Assembly (NCBI GenBank): GCA_012797095.1
Contig: JAAZPS010000111.1
Span: 1 to 9,304, forward strand
Direction of reading: 5' to 3'
Origin: Bacillota bacterium
GTDB lineage: Bacteria; Bacillota; Dethiobacteria; DTU022
Length of the DNA stretch: 9,304 nucleotides
The notes under the pieces were generated by a model. It did not search any database, was not told the DNA's origin, and saw only the letters and a program-made list of their open reading frames with translations. Positions 1 to 7,277 of this stretch are shown piece after piece. The position numbers and the translations under genes are program-made. How positions within the stretch are numbered: position 1 is the first letter of the stretch; the number at the start of each line of letters is the position of its first letter.

Positions 1-1
1 A

Positions 2-988
2 CCCATACCCGGTGGAATGGGCAACCCGACCATGCTTCTGGGATCGGGTTTTCTCTGCGAGCCGCGCTACAAGTGGTTCCAGGCCATCGCCACCCGTTTT
101 GTCGATGTTCCCGTCTTCAGCAGCGATCCCCTGGCCCCGCCGTGGGATGTTGACCCCCACGATCCCCGCATCGCCGCCCATTACAAGGATCTGCTGCGCG
201 AGGATCTGCATGCCCAGGTCGAATTCCTTGAGAAACACACCGGCCGGAAACTGGATCTGGACGAACTGCGCGGGATCATGGCTCTTTCCCACGAAGCGCT
301 GGCCTACTGGCGGGATACCCTGCTGCTGCGTGAGGCTGTCCCCTGTCCGATGGGCTCGACCGACTACTTCTCCGCGATCATTCCGCAGATGTACATGGTT
401 GGCGAGCAGGACGCTGTCGACTTTTACCGGGAGATGTACCACGAGGTCAAGGACCGGGTTGAACGCAAGGTGGGCATCGTCGAGGAAGAAAAATACCGTC
501 TGGTCTGGTTCGGGCTGCCGCCGTGGTTCAACCTGGGCTTCTTCAACTACCTGGAATCATTCGGGGCGGTCGTCGCCCTGGAGTCGACCTACAATGTCGG
601 TGATTGGTTTGAAGTTGCGCTGGACGACCCCCTGGAAGCGATTGTCGAACGGGCCTGGGTGCGCACTGTCAGGATGCACGAATACGGCACCGAGGCGATG
701 CCCGAGCTCTGCAATCCCGCTGTCTTCGGCGGTTTTGTCGGAAGCGATATGCTCAAGGAAGCGGTGGAGCAGTTCCACCTCGACGGGGCGGTAATGCACC
801 TGACCCGCTCATGCCGCGCCGTCTCTTTCGGCGAGGTCCACAGCCGGAACCGCCTGGCCGAGATCGGGGTGCCCTCGCTGATCTTTGAAAGCGACATGGC
901 CGATCCCCGCCTCTGGTCCGATGCCCAGATCAAGACAAGGGTGCATGCCTTTATCGAAACCCTGGCCGGCAGGGCTTCCGGGCGCTAG
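2..988 (+). CDS. 2-hydroxyacyl-CoA dehydratase / benzoyl-CoA reductase family subunit (5' end outside window)
   Basis: The reading frame is open from the first bases, and conserved family sequence (a Cys in GFLCEPRYKWF, a segment normally well inside the protein) appears at once, so the true start lies upstream and the ATG at 17 is internal. The family makes [4Fe-4S] subunits that dehydrate (R)-2-hydroxyacyl-CoA or reduce benzoyl-CoA by single-electron chemistry after ATP-driven activation. Supporting signatures are the PCPMGSTDYFSA segment, a late RSCR cysteine and the C-terminal block SLIFESDMADPR followed by a QIKTR..AFIE helix, typical of HgdB/HgdD-type subunits. The partner subunit follows after 57 bp with its own ribosome binding site, so the two are probably co-transcribed. 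The activator ATPase (HgdC type) is not in the window. Substrate cannot be assigned; dehydratase and benzoyl-CoA reductase remain alternatives. Confidence 0.88.
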   Translation, partial: PIPGGMGNPTMLLGSGFLCEPRYKWFQAIATRFVDVPVFSSDPLAPPWDVDPHDPRIAAHYKDLLREDLHAQVEFLEKHTGRKLDLDELRGIMALSHEALAYWRDTLLLREAVPCPMGSTDYFSAIIPQMYMVGEQDAVDFYREMYHEVKDRVERKVGIVEEEKYRLVWFGLPPWFNLGFFNYLESFGAVVALESTYNVGDWFEVALDDPLEAIVERAWVRTVRMHEYGTEAMPELCNPAVFGGFVGSDMLKEAVEQFHLDGAVMHLTRSCRAVSFGEVHSRNRLAEIGVPSLIFESDMADPRLWSDAQIKTRVHAFIETLAGRASGR

Positions 989-1045
989 GACACGACCGGC
1001 CGGAGAGCGTCCCCGGCTTATCTTACAGTAAGGAGAGATCGAATC

Positions 1046-2179
1046 ATGCAAAAATTAACAGGGCTGGATCGCGCGGCAGCGATAGCGGCACACCCCGACG
1101 CACGGGTCAGGGAGCTGCGGCAGGAAAGCGGTAAAGCGGTCATCGGCTATATCTGCTGCTTTGCACCGCCCGAGATTATCAGCGCTGCCGGAGCGATCCC
1201 CTACCGGATCACCGGCCGGCCCGGCGAGCCGACCGCCGAAGCCGATGCCTACATGGAACCGTACGGCTGCACCTATGTGCGCAACGTTTTCACCCAGGGC
1301 CTCAAAAAAAGGCTCGATTTTCTGGATGGACTGGTGATCTCGCACAGTTGCGATATGATCCAGCGCCTTTACGGGATCTGGACCTACTACCATCCCTTCC
1401 CCTATTCGCGCCTCTTCAATGTCCCCCATCAGGTGACCCCCCGGGCAGAGCGCTTTTTGAAGCGCGAGTTCGTCTTCTTCCAGGAAAGCCTGGAGCAGTA
1501 TACCGGACAGCAGGTCACCGAGGAAAGACTGCGCGAGGAGATCGCCCTGACCAACCGCAACCGCGCCCTGATCCGCGAGCTTTACCGGCACCGCCTGGAG
1601 AACCCACCCCTGCTCAAGGGCAGCGAGATGCTCAGCCTGCTGCTCGCCGGCGGCTGGCTGCCCCCGGATGAATTCAATCTGCTGCTGACCGAGGCGCTCG
1701 CAGAGGTGGAGAAGAGAGCCCCCGAGGGGCCGGCGCGCCCCCGGATCCTGGTCTGGGGCAGCCTCCTCGACGATGTCGCCTTCTACCGGATGATCGAGGA
1801 AGCCGGCGGGGACGTGGTCACCGACGACACCTGCATCGGGCTGCGGCTGTTCGAGAAGGATATCGATCTCTCCGGCGATCTTTACGACGGGCTCAAAGAT
1901 CACTACTTCGTCAATTTCCAGTGTCCCCGCACCGACCGCGGTCCGGGAACGGCCCGCTTTGACTATCTTCTCGAAAGGGCCCGCGAATACAATGTTGACG
2001 GGGTGATCGGTTATGTCATCTCTTTCTGCGACCCCCACAAATTTGATTACCCGGACCTGAGGGATTACCTGAAGGAAGCGGACTATCCGATGCTGCTGAT
2101 CGACGACAATTACAGCTTCACCCCTGCCGGCACCATTCAGACCAGACTGGAGGCCTTTACCGAGCTGTTGAGCTCGTAG
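1046..2179 (+). CDS. 2-hydroxyacyl-CoA dehydratase / benzoyl-CoA reductase family subunit, complete
   Basis: This 377-residue protein has the family's usual length and cysteine pattern: GYICCFAPPEIISAAGAIP near the N-terminus, YGCTYVRN, VISHSCDMIQRL, DDTCIGLR and VISFCDPHKFDYP. It ends in the LLIDDNYS segment and a TRLEAF helix that close these subunits. Several of the cysteines are expected to ligate a [4Fe-4S] cluster. It most likely pairs with the preceding subunit as the heterodimeric core of a 2-hydroxyacyl-CoA dehydratase or a benzoyl-CoA reductase-like enzyme in amino acid or aromatic fermentation. The start is supported by AAGGAG at 1030-1035, 10 nt before the ATG. The gene ends just before a long inverted repeat that probably stops transcription. 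No activator or CoA-transferase gene is visible, so substrate is unassigned. Confidence 0.9.
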   Translation: MQKLTGLDRAAAIAAHPDARVRELRQESGKAVIGYICCFAPPEIISAAGAIPYRITGRPGEPTAEADAYMEPYGCTYVRNVFTQGLKKRLDFLDGLVISHSCDMIQRLYGIWTYYHPFPYSRLFNVPHQVTPRAERFLKREFVFFQESLEQYTGQQVTEERLREEIALTNRNRALIRELYRHRLENPPLLKGSEMLSLLLAGGWLPPDEFNLLLTEALAEVEKRAPEGPARPRILVWGSLLDDVAFYRMIEEAGGDVVTDDTCIGLRLFEKDIDLSGDLYDGLKDHYFVNFQCPRTDRGPGTARFDYLLERAREYNVDGVIGYVISFCDPHKFDYPDLRDYLKEADYPMLLIDDNYSFTPAGTIQTRLEAFTELLSS

Positions 2180-2196
2180 AGCTTACCGACACAAAG

Positions 2197-2245
2197 CGAA
2201 GCGAAGGAGCCCCATCCTGCTGCAGGATGGGGCTCCTTCGCTTCG
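2197..2245. terminator. Long perfect inverted repeat, probable bidirectional terminator
   Basis: Two 24-nt arms (2197-2220 and 2222-2245) are exact reverse complements around a single T. They flank GGAGCCCC/GGGGCTCC and end in CGAAGCG/CGCTTCG. The repeat lies 17 bp after the stop of the plus-strand gene and about 85 bp beyond the stop of the minus-strand surface protein, a natural place to stop both convergent transcripts. The downstream T tracts are weak on both sides (TTCTTC on plus, CTTTGTG on minus), so it may also act as an RNA-stabilising hairpin or be a dispersed REP-like palindrome. Confidence 0.75.
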
Positions 2246-2273
2246 TTCTTCACTCCCGTGCAACGATGCGGCG

Positions 2274-2309
2274 CCCTGCAGCTTCTTGAAGCGGCTTTCA
2301 TCTGCAGGG
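2274..2309. repeat. Short inverted repeat in the convergent junction
   Basis: CCCTGCAG at 2274-2281 is repeated as CTGCAGGG at 2302-2309, with a 20-nt loop that itself begins with the small GCTTC-TT-GAAGC palindrome. It is the first stem the minus-strand transcript reaches after the stop codon at 2332. There is no clear T tract, so a terminator role is uncertain. Confidence 0.4.
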
Positions 2310-2331
2310 GCGGTCATTACCCGGGGTTATT

Positions 2332-5300
2332 TCATGGAGAGAGGGATCTTTTTTTTCTTGACTGGTAGGCCCGCACCAGCAAGACGATCCCCGCGAGAAG
2401 CAACCATGCCGGGAAATAACCTGAACCTGCAGCTGGTGGCAATGTTTCCGGCAGGGTACCGGTTTCGCTGTTATCCACGGCCGTTTTGGCCGCGGCCAGC
2501 TCTGCGGCGGTCAGCTGGGCGTCGGTCTTGAGCGAGTCCAGAGCCGCTTTGGCTCCGGCCAGGGCCTGATCGACCCCGGCAAGATCGGCTGCCGCCCCGA
2601 TGGCGCTCATCCCCGCGGCGACCGCTGCCAGCAGCTCGGCCTGCTGGGGTTGCCGGTAATCGGATGGATCCCTGTAGCGCTCGAGCTCAGCCATGGCCGC
2701 TGCTTTTGCAGCAGCGAGCCCTTCAACCGCCGCGGCATGGGCCTCTTCCGCCGCGAGCAGAGCTGCTTCGTTGCTTACCAGGCTCTGCTGTTCTGGAATT
2801 AACCGTTCAAATGCCTCGCGGGCCGCCGCGATCCGGCCGCCGCTGGCGTCATCGGCGCCGACCTCACCGATAGCCTCGATCAGCTCGCTCACTGCATCGG
2901 CTGCTTCCTGGTTGGCCCCGGCAATGGCAAACTGCCAGTCGAGCACCGGATAGCCGCTGTTGATCCGGAAACTATCCTCCGCATAGGCTTCGCCCAGTAC
3001 CGGGGCCAGAGCCTTCATCTCTTCGCTGCTCTTACCCTCCGTTTCATCGGGAGCACTTTCCGGGTATTTGCAGCTACCGATTCCGCCGAGCCCGTTGGCA
3101 AGATAGTAGTTGCCTGCGCTCTTGTTGTCCGTCTGCCAGAGGCCGACCACCGCTCCCACAGGGGTCTCGGCGCCATCCGCGGAGCAGCCGACCGCTCCGG
3201 TGTTGTAGCAATTCACGATCCCATCCTGAAAGAGAAGGCCGGCGATTCCGCCGATGCCGCTCTGGGGATCGCTTTTCTTGCCGAGCACCGCCCCGGTGTT
3301 GTAGCAGTTGCTTACAGTCCTCTGGGCATACCCGGCGATTCCGCCGACATTGTTCTCATCCGCGCTCACCGCACCGCTGTTGACACAGCGGTCTACCGAG
3401 AGACCCTCTCTGAAGCCGGCGTTGGCGCCGCAGATCCCGCCGACCCTGTTGCCGCCGCTGATCTGACCAAGGTTGAGGCAGCTCTGCACAATCGCAGTGC
3501 TGGCCGTCTGGCCGCAGATACCGCCGACATATTGGGTTCCGTTGATCGTCCCCTTGTTGGTACAACCTTCAATCACACCGGCCATTGTAGCGAATCCGGC
3601 GATACCGCCAATATTCACGGTACCCTGAACAGCAGCTTTGTTGACACAGTGTTCAATGGTGGCGCCCATCGCCTGGCCCGCGATGCCGCCGAGCCACCCC
3701 TTTCCGTTCACCTCCCCGGATACAGTCAGATTTCTGATCGTCGCCTCTTTGATATATCCGAACAGCCCCTGATAGTTATCCTCGCTGTTCACCTGCAAAC
3801 CACTGATCTGGAACCCGGCGCCGTCAAATACCCCCGCATAGAAAATTGCCGCGGTGGGTCCGATGGGTGTCCAGGGCGCATCCTCCAGATCGATATCGCC
3901 GGTCAAGCGGCCCGCGATCTCCTTGAGCCCCTTGACATTGACCTGTTTGGCGAACCAGAACAGATCGGCGGCATCCGCAAGCAGATAGACCCCCTCCCGG
4001 CAGACCGGCTCCTCGCCGGCCAGGGCCGGGGTGAGCTTCAATATGAGGGTCTGCACGTTCGGCAGGTAATTGCTGTTGGTCAGGCTCAGGGAATATTCAC
4101 CGGGCTCGCCAAGCGCACCGGTGGCAAAGTAGCTCGCCCTGATCGTCAACCGGCCCGGCTCGGTGCGGTCCAGATAGGTGGCGGCGACGTTCTGCCCGTC
4201 GATCTTCGCCGTGATATTGCTCTGGTAGGCCCCGGTGGGGTCATCAAAGATCAGCACGATATCTTCATACAGCGGATAGCCCTCTGCCGCCGCGATCCCG
4301 GGCGCATCCCCCTTCATGGTGCGCGAGGCGCTGCGGACAGCATAACCAGCGGCTTCCAGGGTCAGGGAATGACTGCCGGTGGTGTGGAACAGATCTTTGT
4401 CCAGAGTGATGGTTTTTTCCGCATCGTTGATGCTGTACTCGGTAGCAGCGAGCACCCGGGGGGTGCCGTCGGGATATTTCAGGGTGATCCTTTCAAGACT
4501 GCCACTCCAGTCGCTCCATTCCTCCGGAGTCACCTTTGCCTGGGCCTCGAAGAGAACGTCCTCGCCCAGAAGGCTGCCGGCGGAAACGCTCATGAACGTG
4601 GGCGCAAGCTGATAGTACTGCATGGTCAGCGGGCCGAGGTCATCGTACCCCTCCCGGACCGTGCGGGTGTAATATTTGACCGGATTGGTGGCGAGATCGC
4701 GGCCGGTCACATCGATGGTGAAAGGGTTCTCATACCTGGTCTGCGCCGAGCTGCCGCTATCCTGCCCGTCATTGTAATAGATGACGGCGTCGTCCATGGG
4801 GCTGCTCAGGGTTACCTTCAACAGGATTTCATCGCTCCCCTCGATCAGCTCGTACGAGGGTCTGGCAGCGGGGACGGTTCCTTTCGATTGGAATGCGGGC
4901 GGGTCCGCCATCTTCAGCCTGATGGCGTAGATCCATTTGAAGTTCTCGCTGCAGGTGTACGCGCCCGTCATGAACTGCTCCTCGGAAGAAGGGATGTACA
5001 GGGTCAGGGCCTTATCCGTGGCCAGAACCCCGCCGAGGCAGCCCCTGGGGGTGCCGCTGTTTGCCAGAACAAATTCGAGGATGCCGTCGCTGGTCTCGGA
5101 GACATTTGTCGTCGTCCGGCCGCTGTTGGAGAGTGTGGAGAGGATCGCCGGCATGGGCTCTCCTTCCGCCCAGGCCTGCTCTTTGTAATCCGCTATATCT
5201 TCATCATCCTCGAACCAGTCATAGCCATATTCATCCCAGCCTTCGTAGAGCCCTTCCACGTACTTGCGCTCAACGCCGTCCAATTTTGCGGCGGTATAGG

Positions 5301-5721
5301 TGCGGGTCCAGCCGATGCTGTCGTCGGCCATGAAGGAAAGGCGATCCTCTCCCCCATAGGTCAGGGCCCCCATTTCGGAAAATTCTTCATTCCGATAGCT
5401 ATTCAAGTAAGCGATCAATTCAGCCGTGGTAAAACCCTTTGCCTCGGCGTAGCAGGTGGTCGGCAGGCTGTCCAGGCTGGAGACCGCATAATTTTTCTCG
5501 CCCTCCATCGAATGCGACAGCGCCCGGATCTCCGCGATCGGCGCCGCCCGCAACAGGACATCTTTCTCTTCGCCGCCGCTGTCGACCGTGACATAGAAGA
5601 ATACCGTCTCCGCTTCCTGGGCCTCCACGGTCTTCGCGATAATATGGGCGGCCGGGATCAGGCAGATCAGCAGGACCGCAGCCAGCAACCAGACCCAGTT
5701 TCGGTAGATCATCTTTTTCAT
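2332..5721 (-). CDS. Large mosaic surface protein: degenerate SOX-like region, HID-like domains, GLUG repeats, C-terminal anchor
   Basis: An 1129-residue exported protein. Residues 1-34 form a signal peptide. Residues about 40-272 resemble, in degenerate form, the first protein of the operon and the sulfite-oxidase-type molybdopterin fold, including SLDSLPTTCYAEAKG with Cys90, and closing with FKWIYAIRL. Residues about 275-370 look like a chitobiase-C-like beta domain (VIYYNDG, YENPFTI). Residues about 371-565 contain two domains resembling the Shr-type haem-interacting domain (DUF1533). Residues about 605-865 are a beta-helix of GLUG repeats (GGIAG...C.N.G.V pattern, about six). Residues 938-1000 are a FIVAR-like helical module, followed by an Ala-rich helical stalk, a membrane segment (about 1103-1119) and a basic tail (RKKR). 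LPETL before the anchor resembles a degraded sortase motif. The start has a strong GGGAGG site. It is last in the operon. The ligand is unknown. Confidence 0.85.
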   Translation of the reverse strand: MKKMIYRNWVWLLAAVLLICLIPAAHIIAKTVEAQEAETVFFYVTVDSGGEEKDVLLRAAPIAEIRALSHSMEGEKNYAVSSLDSLPTTCYAEAKGFTTAELIAYLNSYRNEEFSEMGALTYGGEDRLSFMADDSIGWTRTYTAAKLDGVERKYVEGLYEGWDEYGYDWFEDDEDIADYKEQAWAEGEPMPAILSTLSNSGRTTTNVSETSDGILEFVLANSGTPRGCLGGVLATDKALTLYIPSSEEQFMTGAYTCSENFKWIYAIRLKMADPPAFQSKGTVPAARPSYELIEGSDEILLKVTLSSPMDDAVIYYNDGQDSGSSAQTRYENPFTIDVTGRDLATNPVKYYTRTVREGYDDLGPLTMQYYQLAPTFMSVSAGSLLGEDVLFEAQAKVTPEEWSDWSGSLERITLKYPDGTPRVLAATEYSINDAEKTITLDKDLFHTTGSHSLTLEAAGYAVRSASRTMKGDAPGIAAAEGYPLYEDIVLIFDDPTGAYQSNITAKIDGQNVAATYLDRTEPGRLTIRASYFATGALGEPGEYSLSLTNSNYLPNVQTLILKLTPALAGEEPVCREGVYLLADAADLFWFAKQVNVKGLKEIAGRLTGDIDLEDAPWTPIGPTAAIFYAGVFDGAGFQISGLQVNSEDNYQGLFGYIKEATIRNLTVSGEVNGKGWLGGIAGQAMGATIEHCVNKAAVQGTVNIGGIAGFATMAGVIEGCTNKGTINGTQYVGGICGQTASTAIVQSCLNLGQISGGNRVGGICGANAGFREGLSVDRCVNSGAVSADENNVGGIAGYAQRTVSNCYNTGAVLGKKSDPQSGIGGIAGLLFQDGIVNCYNTGAVGCSADGAETPVGAVVGLWQTDNKSAGNYYLANGLGGIGSCKYPESAPDETEGKSSEEMKALAPVLGEAYAEDSFRINSGYPVLDWQFAIAGANQEAADAVSELIEAIGEVGADDASGGRIAAAREAFERLIPEQQSLVSNEAALLAAEEAHAAAVEGLAAAKAAAMAELERYRDPSDYRQPQQAELLAAVAAGMSAIGAAADLAGVDQALAGAKAALDSLKTDAQLTAAELAAAKTAVDNSETGTLPETLPPAAGSGYFPAWLLLAGIVLLVRAYQSRKKRSLSP

Positions 5722-5774
5722 TCAACAAACCTCCCTTTGATAGATCGCCAGGATAACAGTTCCAAGCGGTCCTT

Positions 5775-5800
5775 GGGTTCGCTCGCTATCAACCGAACCC
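5775..5800. repeat. Inverted repeat between lipoprotein and large surface-protein genes
   Basis: GGGTTCG (5775-5781) and CGAACCC (5794-5800) form a 7-bp stem with a 12-nt loop, directly after the lipoprotein stop codon on the minus strand. An overlapping alternative stem, CCAAG/CTTGG (5762-5766 with 5772-5776), lies next in the transcript. Neither has a T tract, so read-through to the last gene is expected. The structures may affect mRNA processing or the relative expression of the last gene. Confidence 0.35.
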
Positions 5801-5802
5801 GT

Positions 5803-6294
5803 TCACTCGTTCGGCACGAACTCGATCTCGGTAACCATGCGCACCCATTTGCTGGATTCCGCTTCCGGGATCAGCATCCTCAGGGGCGCTTCATTTTCGG
5901 AAAGCGGCTCCTTCCCATTGGCCACCGCCAGAATAATCTCATATCTTTGCAAACTCTGCGGGCCCAGCGTGATGGTGTAACCATCCCTGGCCCGGAAGAT
6001 GATTTTCTGAAAATCGTTTGGTCCTTTCTGGTACTGCACCAGAAATGTCTCCAGCGTGGGTCCGACGCCATGAACCGTTCCCGCCTTCGGCGACCTCCCG
6101 GCAGCGGACCGGGAGGCGCAATCGAGCGCTGCAAGCTGATGCGCTGTCACGGTGAAGTCATCCCTGGCCAGGCCGCGGATCAGGATCGGCTCGTCTCCGT
6201 AAGCCGACAGGTCCGCCCGCACCGGGGTACCGCATCCGACAGCCAACGATAGCATCAGTCCCAGAAACAGCAAAAAATAGACCCTCTTTCTCAT
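5803..6294 (-). CDS. Lipoprotein with sulfite-oxidase-type molybdopterin-binding-like fold
   Basis: A 163-residue protein when started at the ATG at 6294. This start is chosen because it is followed at once by a lipoprotein signal (MRKRVYFLLFLGLMLSLAVGC, predicted lipidated Cys21) and preceded by AGGAAAGG; the upstream in-frame extension to 6396 is hydrophilic and overlaps the preceding gene. Residues about 35-160 follow the oxidoreductase molybdopterin-binding (SUOX-like) pattern: DFTVTAHQLAAL, HGVGPTLETFL, IIFRARDGYTITL, EIILAVANGKEPL, APLRMLIPE and SSKWVRMVTEIEF at the end. It is far shorter than a molybdoenzyme subunit and lacks the Trp common before the GV turn. Cys59 (LDCAS) lies near where the catalytic Cys sits in true sulfite oxidases, but alignment there is uncertain. 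It is probably an extracellular binding protein held to the membrane, 28 bp after the DUF2149-like gene. Confidence 0.8.
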   Translation of the reverse strand: MRKRVYFLLFLGLMLSLAVGCGTPVRADLSAYGDEPILIRGLARDDFTVTAHQLAALDCASRSAAGRSPKAGTVHGVGPTLETFLVQYQKGPNDFQKIIFRARDGYTITLGPQSLQRYEIILAVANGKEPLSENEAPLRMLIPEAESSKWVRMVTEIEFVPNE

Positions 6295-6322
6295 GGAACC
6301 TTTCCTCTCTCCCTTCCTGCGC

Positions 6323-6643
6323 TTAGTCCCCGGCAAACAGGTAGACTTCGCCGCTGGCCGGATCGATATAGAGCACTCCTTTCCCCAGCTCTTCAAGCTT
6401 TTCCGGATCTACCTTCGTGCCTGATTCGACCTCTTCAACACCCTCCAGTTTTTCCCCGACCCCGGATCCGTTTTCCCGGGAATCAATATCAATATTCCAA
6501 TGGATCACCAGCGCCAGCATCACCCCCACGGCAAGAACGAGCATCGCATCGGCCAGGTTCTGCAAGCCATCCATCGGGTTTGCTGCCGGTTCGCTAAAGC
6601 ATCTCCGGCTCAATCTCGATTGACTCAGGCGGCGGCCCTGCAT
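6323..6643 (-). CDS. DUF2149-like small membrane protein, probable ExbD-like partner of the channel protein
   Basis: A 106-residue protein with one membrane span (about residues 29-48, in NPMDGLQNLADAMLVLAVG) and an exterior C-terminal domain rich in Glu/Gly that ends in GVLYIDPASGEVYLF. This layout and the NPMDGL...DAMLVLAVG signature fit DUF2149 proteins, which are found next to MotA/TolQ/ExbB genes. Asp32 at the head of the span corresponds in place to the proton-carrying Asp of ExbD/TolR. The ATG at 6643 is preferred over 6667 because GGAGGTGG lies 9 nt upstream (6653-6660), inside the preceding gene. The coding regions therefore overlap by 50 bp, suggesting translational coupling. Family assignment is from pattern memory; a role in an ion-driven motor is inferred. 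Confidence 0.78.
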   Translation of the reverse strand: MQGRRLSQSRLSRRCFSEPAANPMDGLQNLADAMLVLAVGVMLALVIHWNIDIDSRENGSGVGEKLEGVEEVESGTKVDPEKLEELGKGVLYIDPASGEVYLFAGD

Positions 6644-7268
6644 TCTTCTTTTCCACCTCCAACACACATTCCATGACCGCTTCCAGCGCGGCCATATAAC
6701 CCTCGTACCAGCCCTTGCGGATCATCGAGACCACCATGGCCACTGCCGCACTGCTCAGCCCGACAATGGTAGTGTCAAAAGCGGTCAGCAGGGAACACGA
6801 CAGGGTATAGGTGTCGCCTTGCCCCATGGCGATGATGCCGGGTCCCAGCGGGATCAGCGTTCCCAGCAGCCCGAAGATGGGCCCCAGCCGGGCCACCAGA
6901 TCCGATATCTTGACAATGCGTTCGTAGTGAGCCCGTTCTTCCTCGATCAGCCTCACGGCCAGCGCTTCCCGCATCATTCCGGTCAGCTCCGGATGCCGGG
7001 TCAGCTCGATGAGGGCCCGCTTCTGCCTTTTCAACAAGCCGCTCTGTTGAATAGATTTCTCTGCGGGTACCGCCCCGCGGTTCAGCCTGTCAAGAAGTTG
7101 CGGCAGCCTGGCCTTCAGGTGAAGGCGCTCCGTAAAATATTCAGCCAGAATTGTCCCTACCAGCACGATCGATCCCCCCAACAGAATCAGCAGGATCACC
7201 AGGTCCGGGACCTCCAACGCCTGGGCGATGGTGTACATGATCCGATCTAGATACGTTTTGGTAAACAT
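6594..7268 (-). CDS. MotA/TolQ/ExbB-family proton channel protein
   Basis: A 224-residue inner-membrane protein with three predicted spans: about 22-45 (LVILLILLGGSIVLVGTIL), 123-147 and 161-183. Span 2 contains GPIFGLLGTLIPLGPGI and span 3 contains LTAFDTTIVGLSSAAVAMV, both diagnostic of the ExbB/TolQ/MotA channel family. The long cytoplasmic loop between spans 1 and 2 is also typical. These proteins form ion-conducting pentamers around ExbD/TolR/MotB-like partners and convert ion flow into mechanical work. The partner here is the overlapping DUF2149-like gene. The ribosome binding site AAAGGAG overlaps the stop codon of the preceding gene, so the genes are tightly coupled. No TonB or outer-membrane receptor is present in the window, so what the motor drives is open. 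Confidence 0.9.
   Translation of the reverse strand: MFTKTYLDRIMYTIAQALEVPDLVILLILLGGSIVLVGTILAEYFTERLHLKARLPQLLDRLNRGAVPAEKSIQQSGLLKRQKRALIELTRHPELTGMMREALAVRLIEEERAHYERIVKISDLVARLGPIFGLLGTLIPLGPGIIAMGQGDTYTLSCSLLTAFDTTIVGLSSAAVAMVVSMIRKGWYEGYMAALEAVMECVLEVEKKNAGPPPESIEIEPEML
6653..6660 (-). promoter_or_regulatory. Ribosome binding site of the DUF2149-like gene, inside the exbB-like gene
   Basis: GGAGGTGG is an extended match to the 16S rRNA anti-Shine-Dalgarno sequence, with 9 nt to the ATG at 6643. It decides the start of the DUF2149-like gene and places its translation initiation within the 3' end of the channel gene. Confidence 0.6.
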
Positions 7269-7277
7269 TTTTCTCCT

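Noticed and set aside
1055..2038. 327-codon open frame on the minus strand
   Set aside because: It is antisense to a clearly recognised dehydratase subunit and shows no domain.
3200..3800. CRISPR array or DNA-level tandem repeat
   Set aside because: The repetitive GGIAG/GGICG coding segments are diverged GLUG protein repeats; no identical DNA repeat with spacers is seen.
3532..6252. 906-codon open frame on the plus strand
   Set aside because: It is antisense to the 1129-aa protein and lipoprotein, which have signal peptides, recognised repeats and ribosome binding sites. The translation is low in recognisable motifs and reflects GC-rich codon bias.
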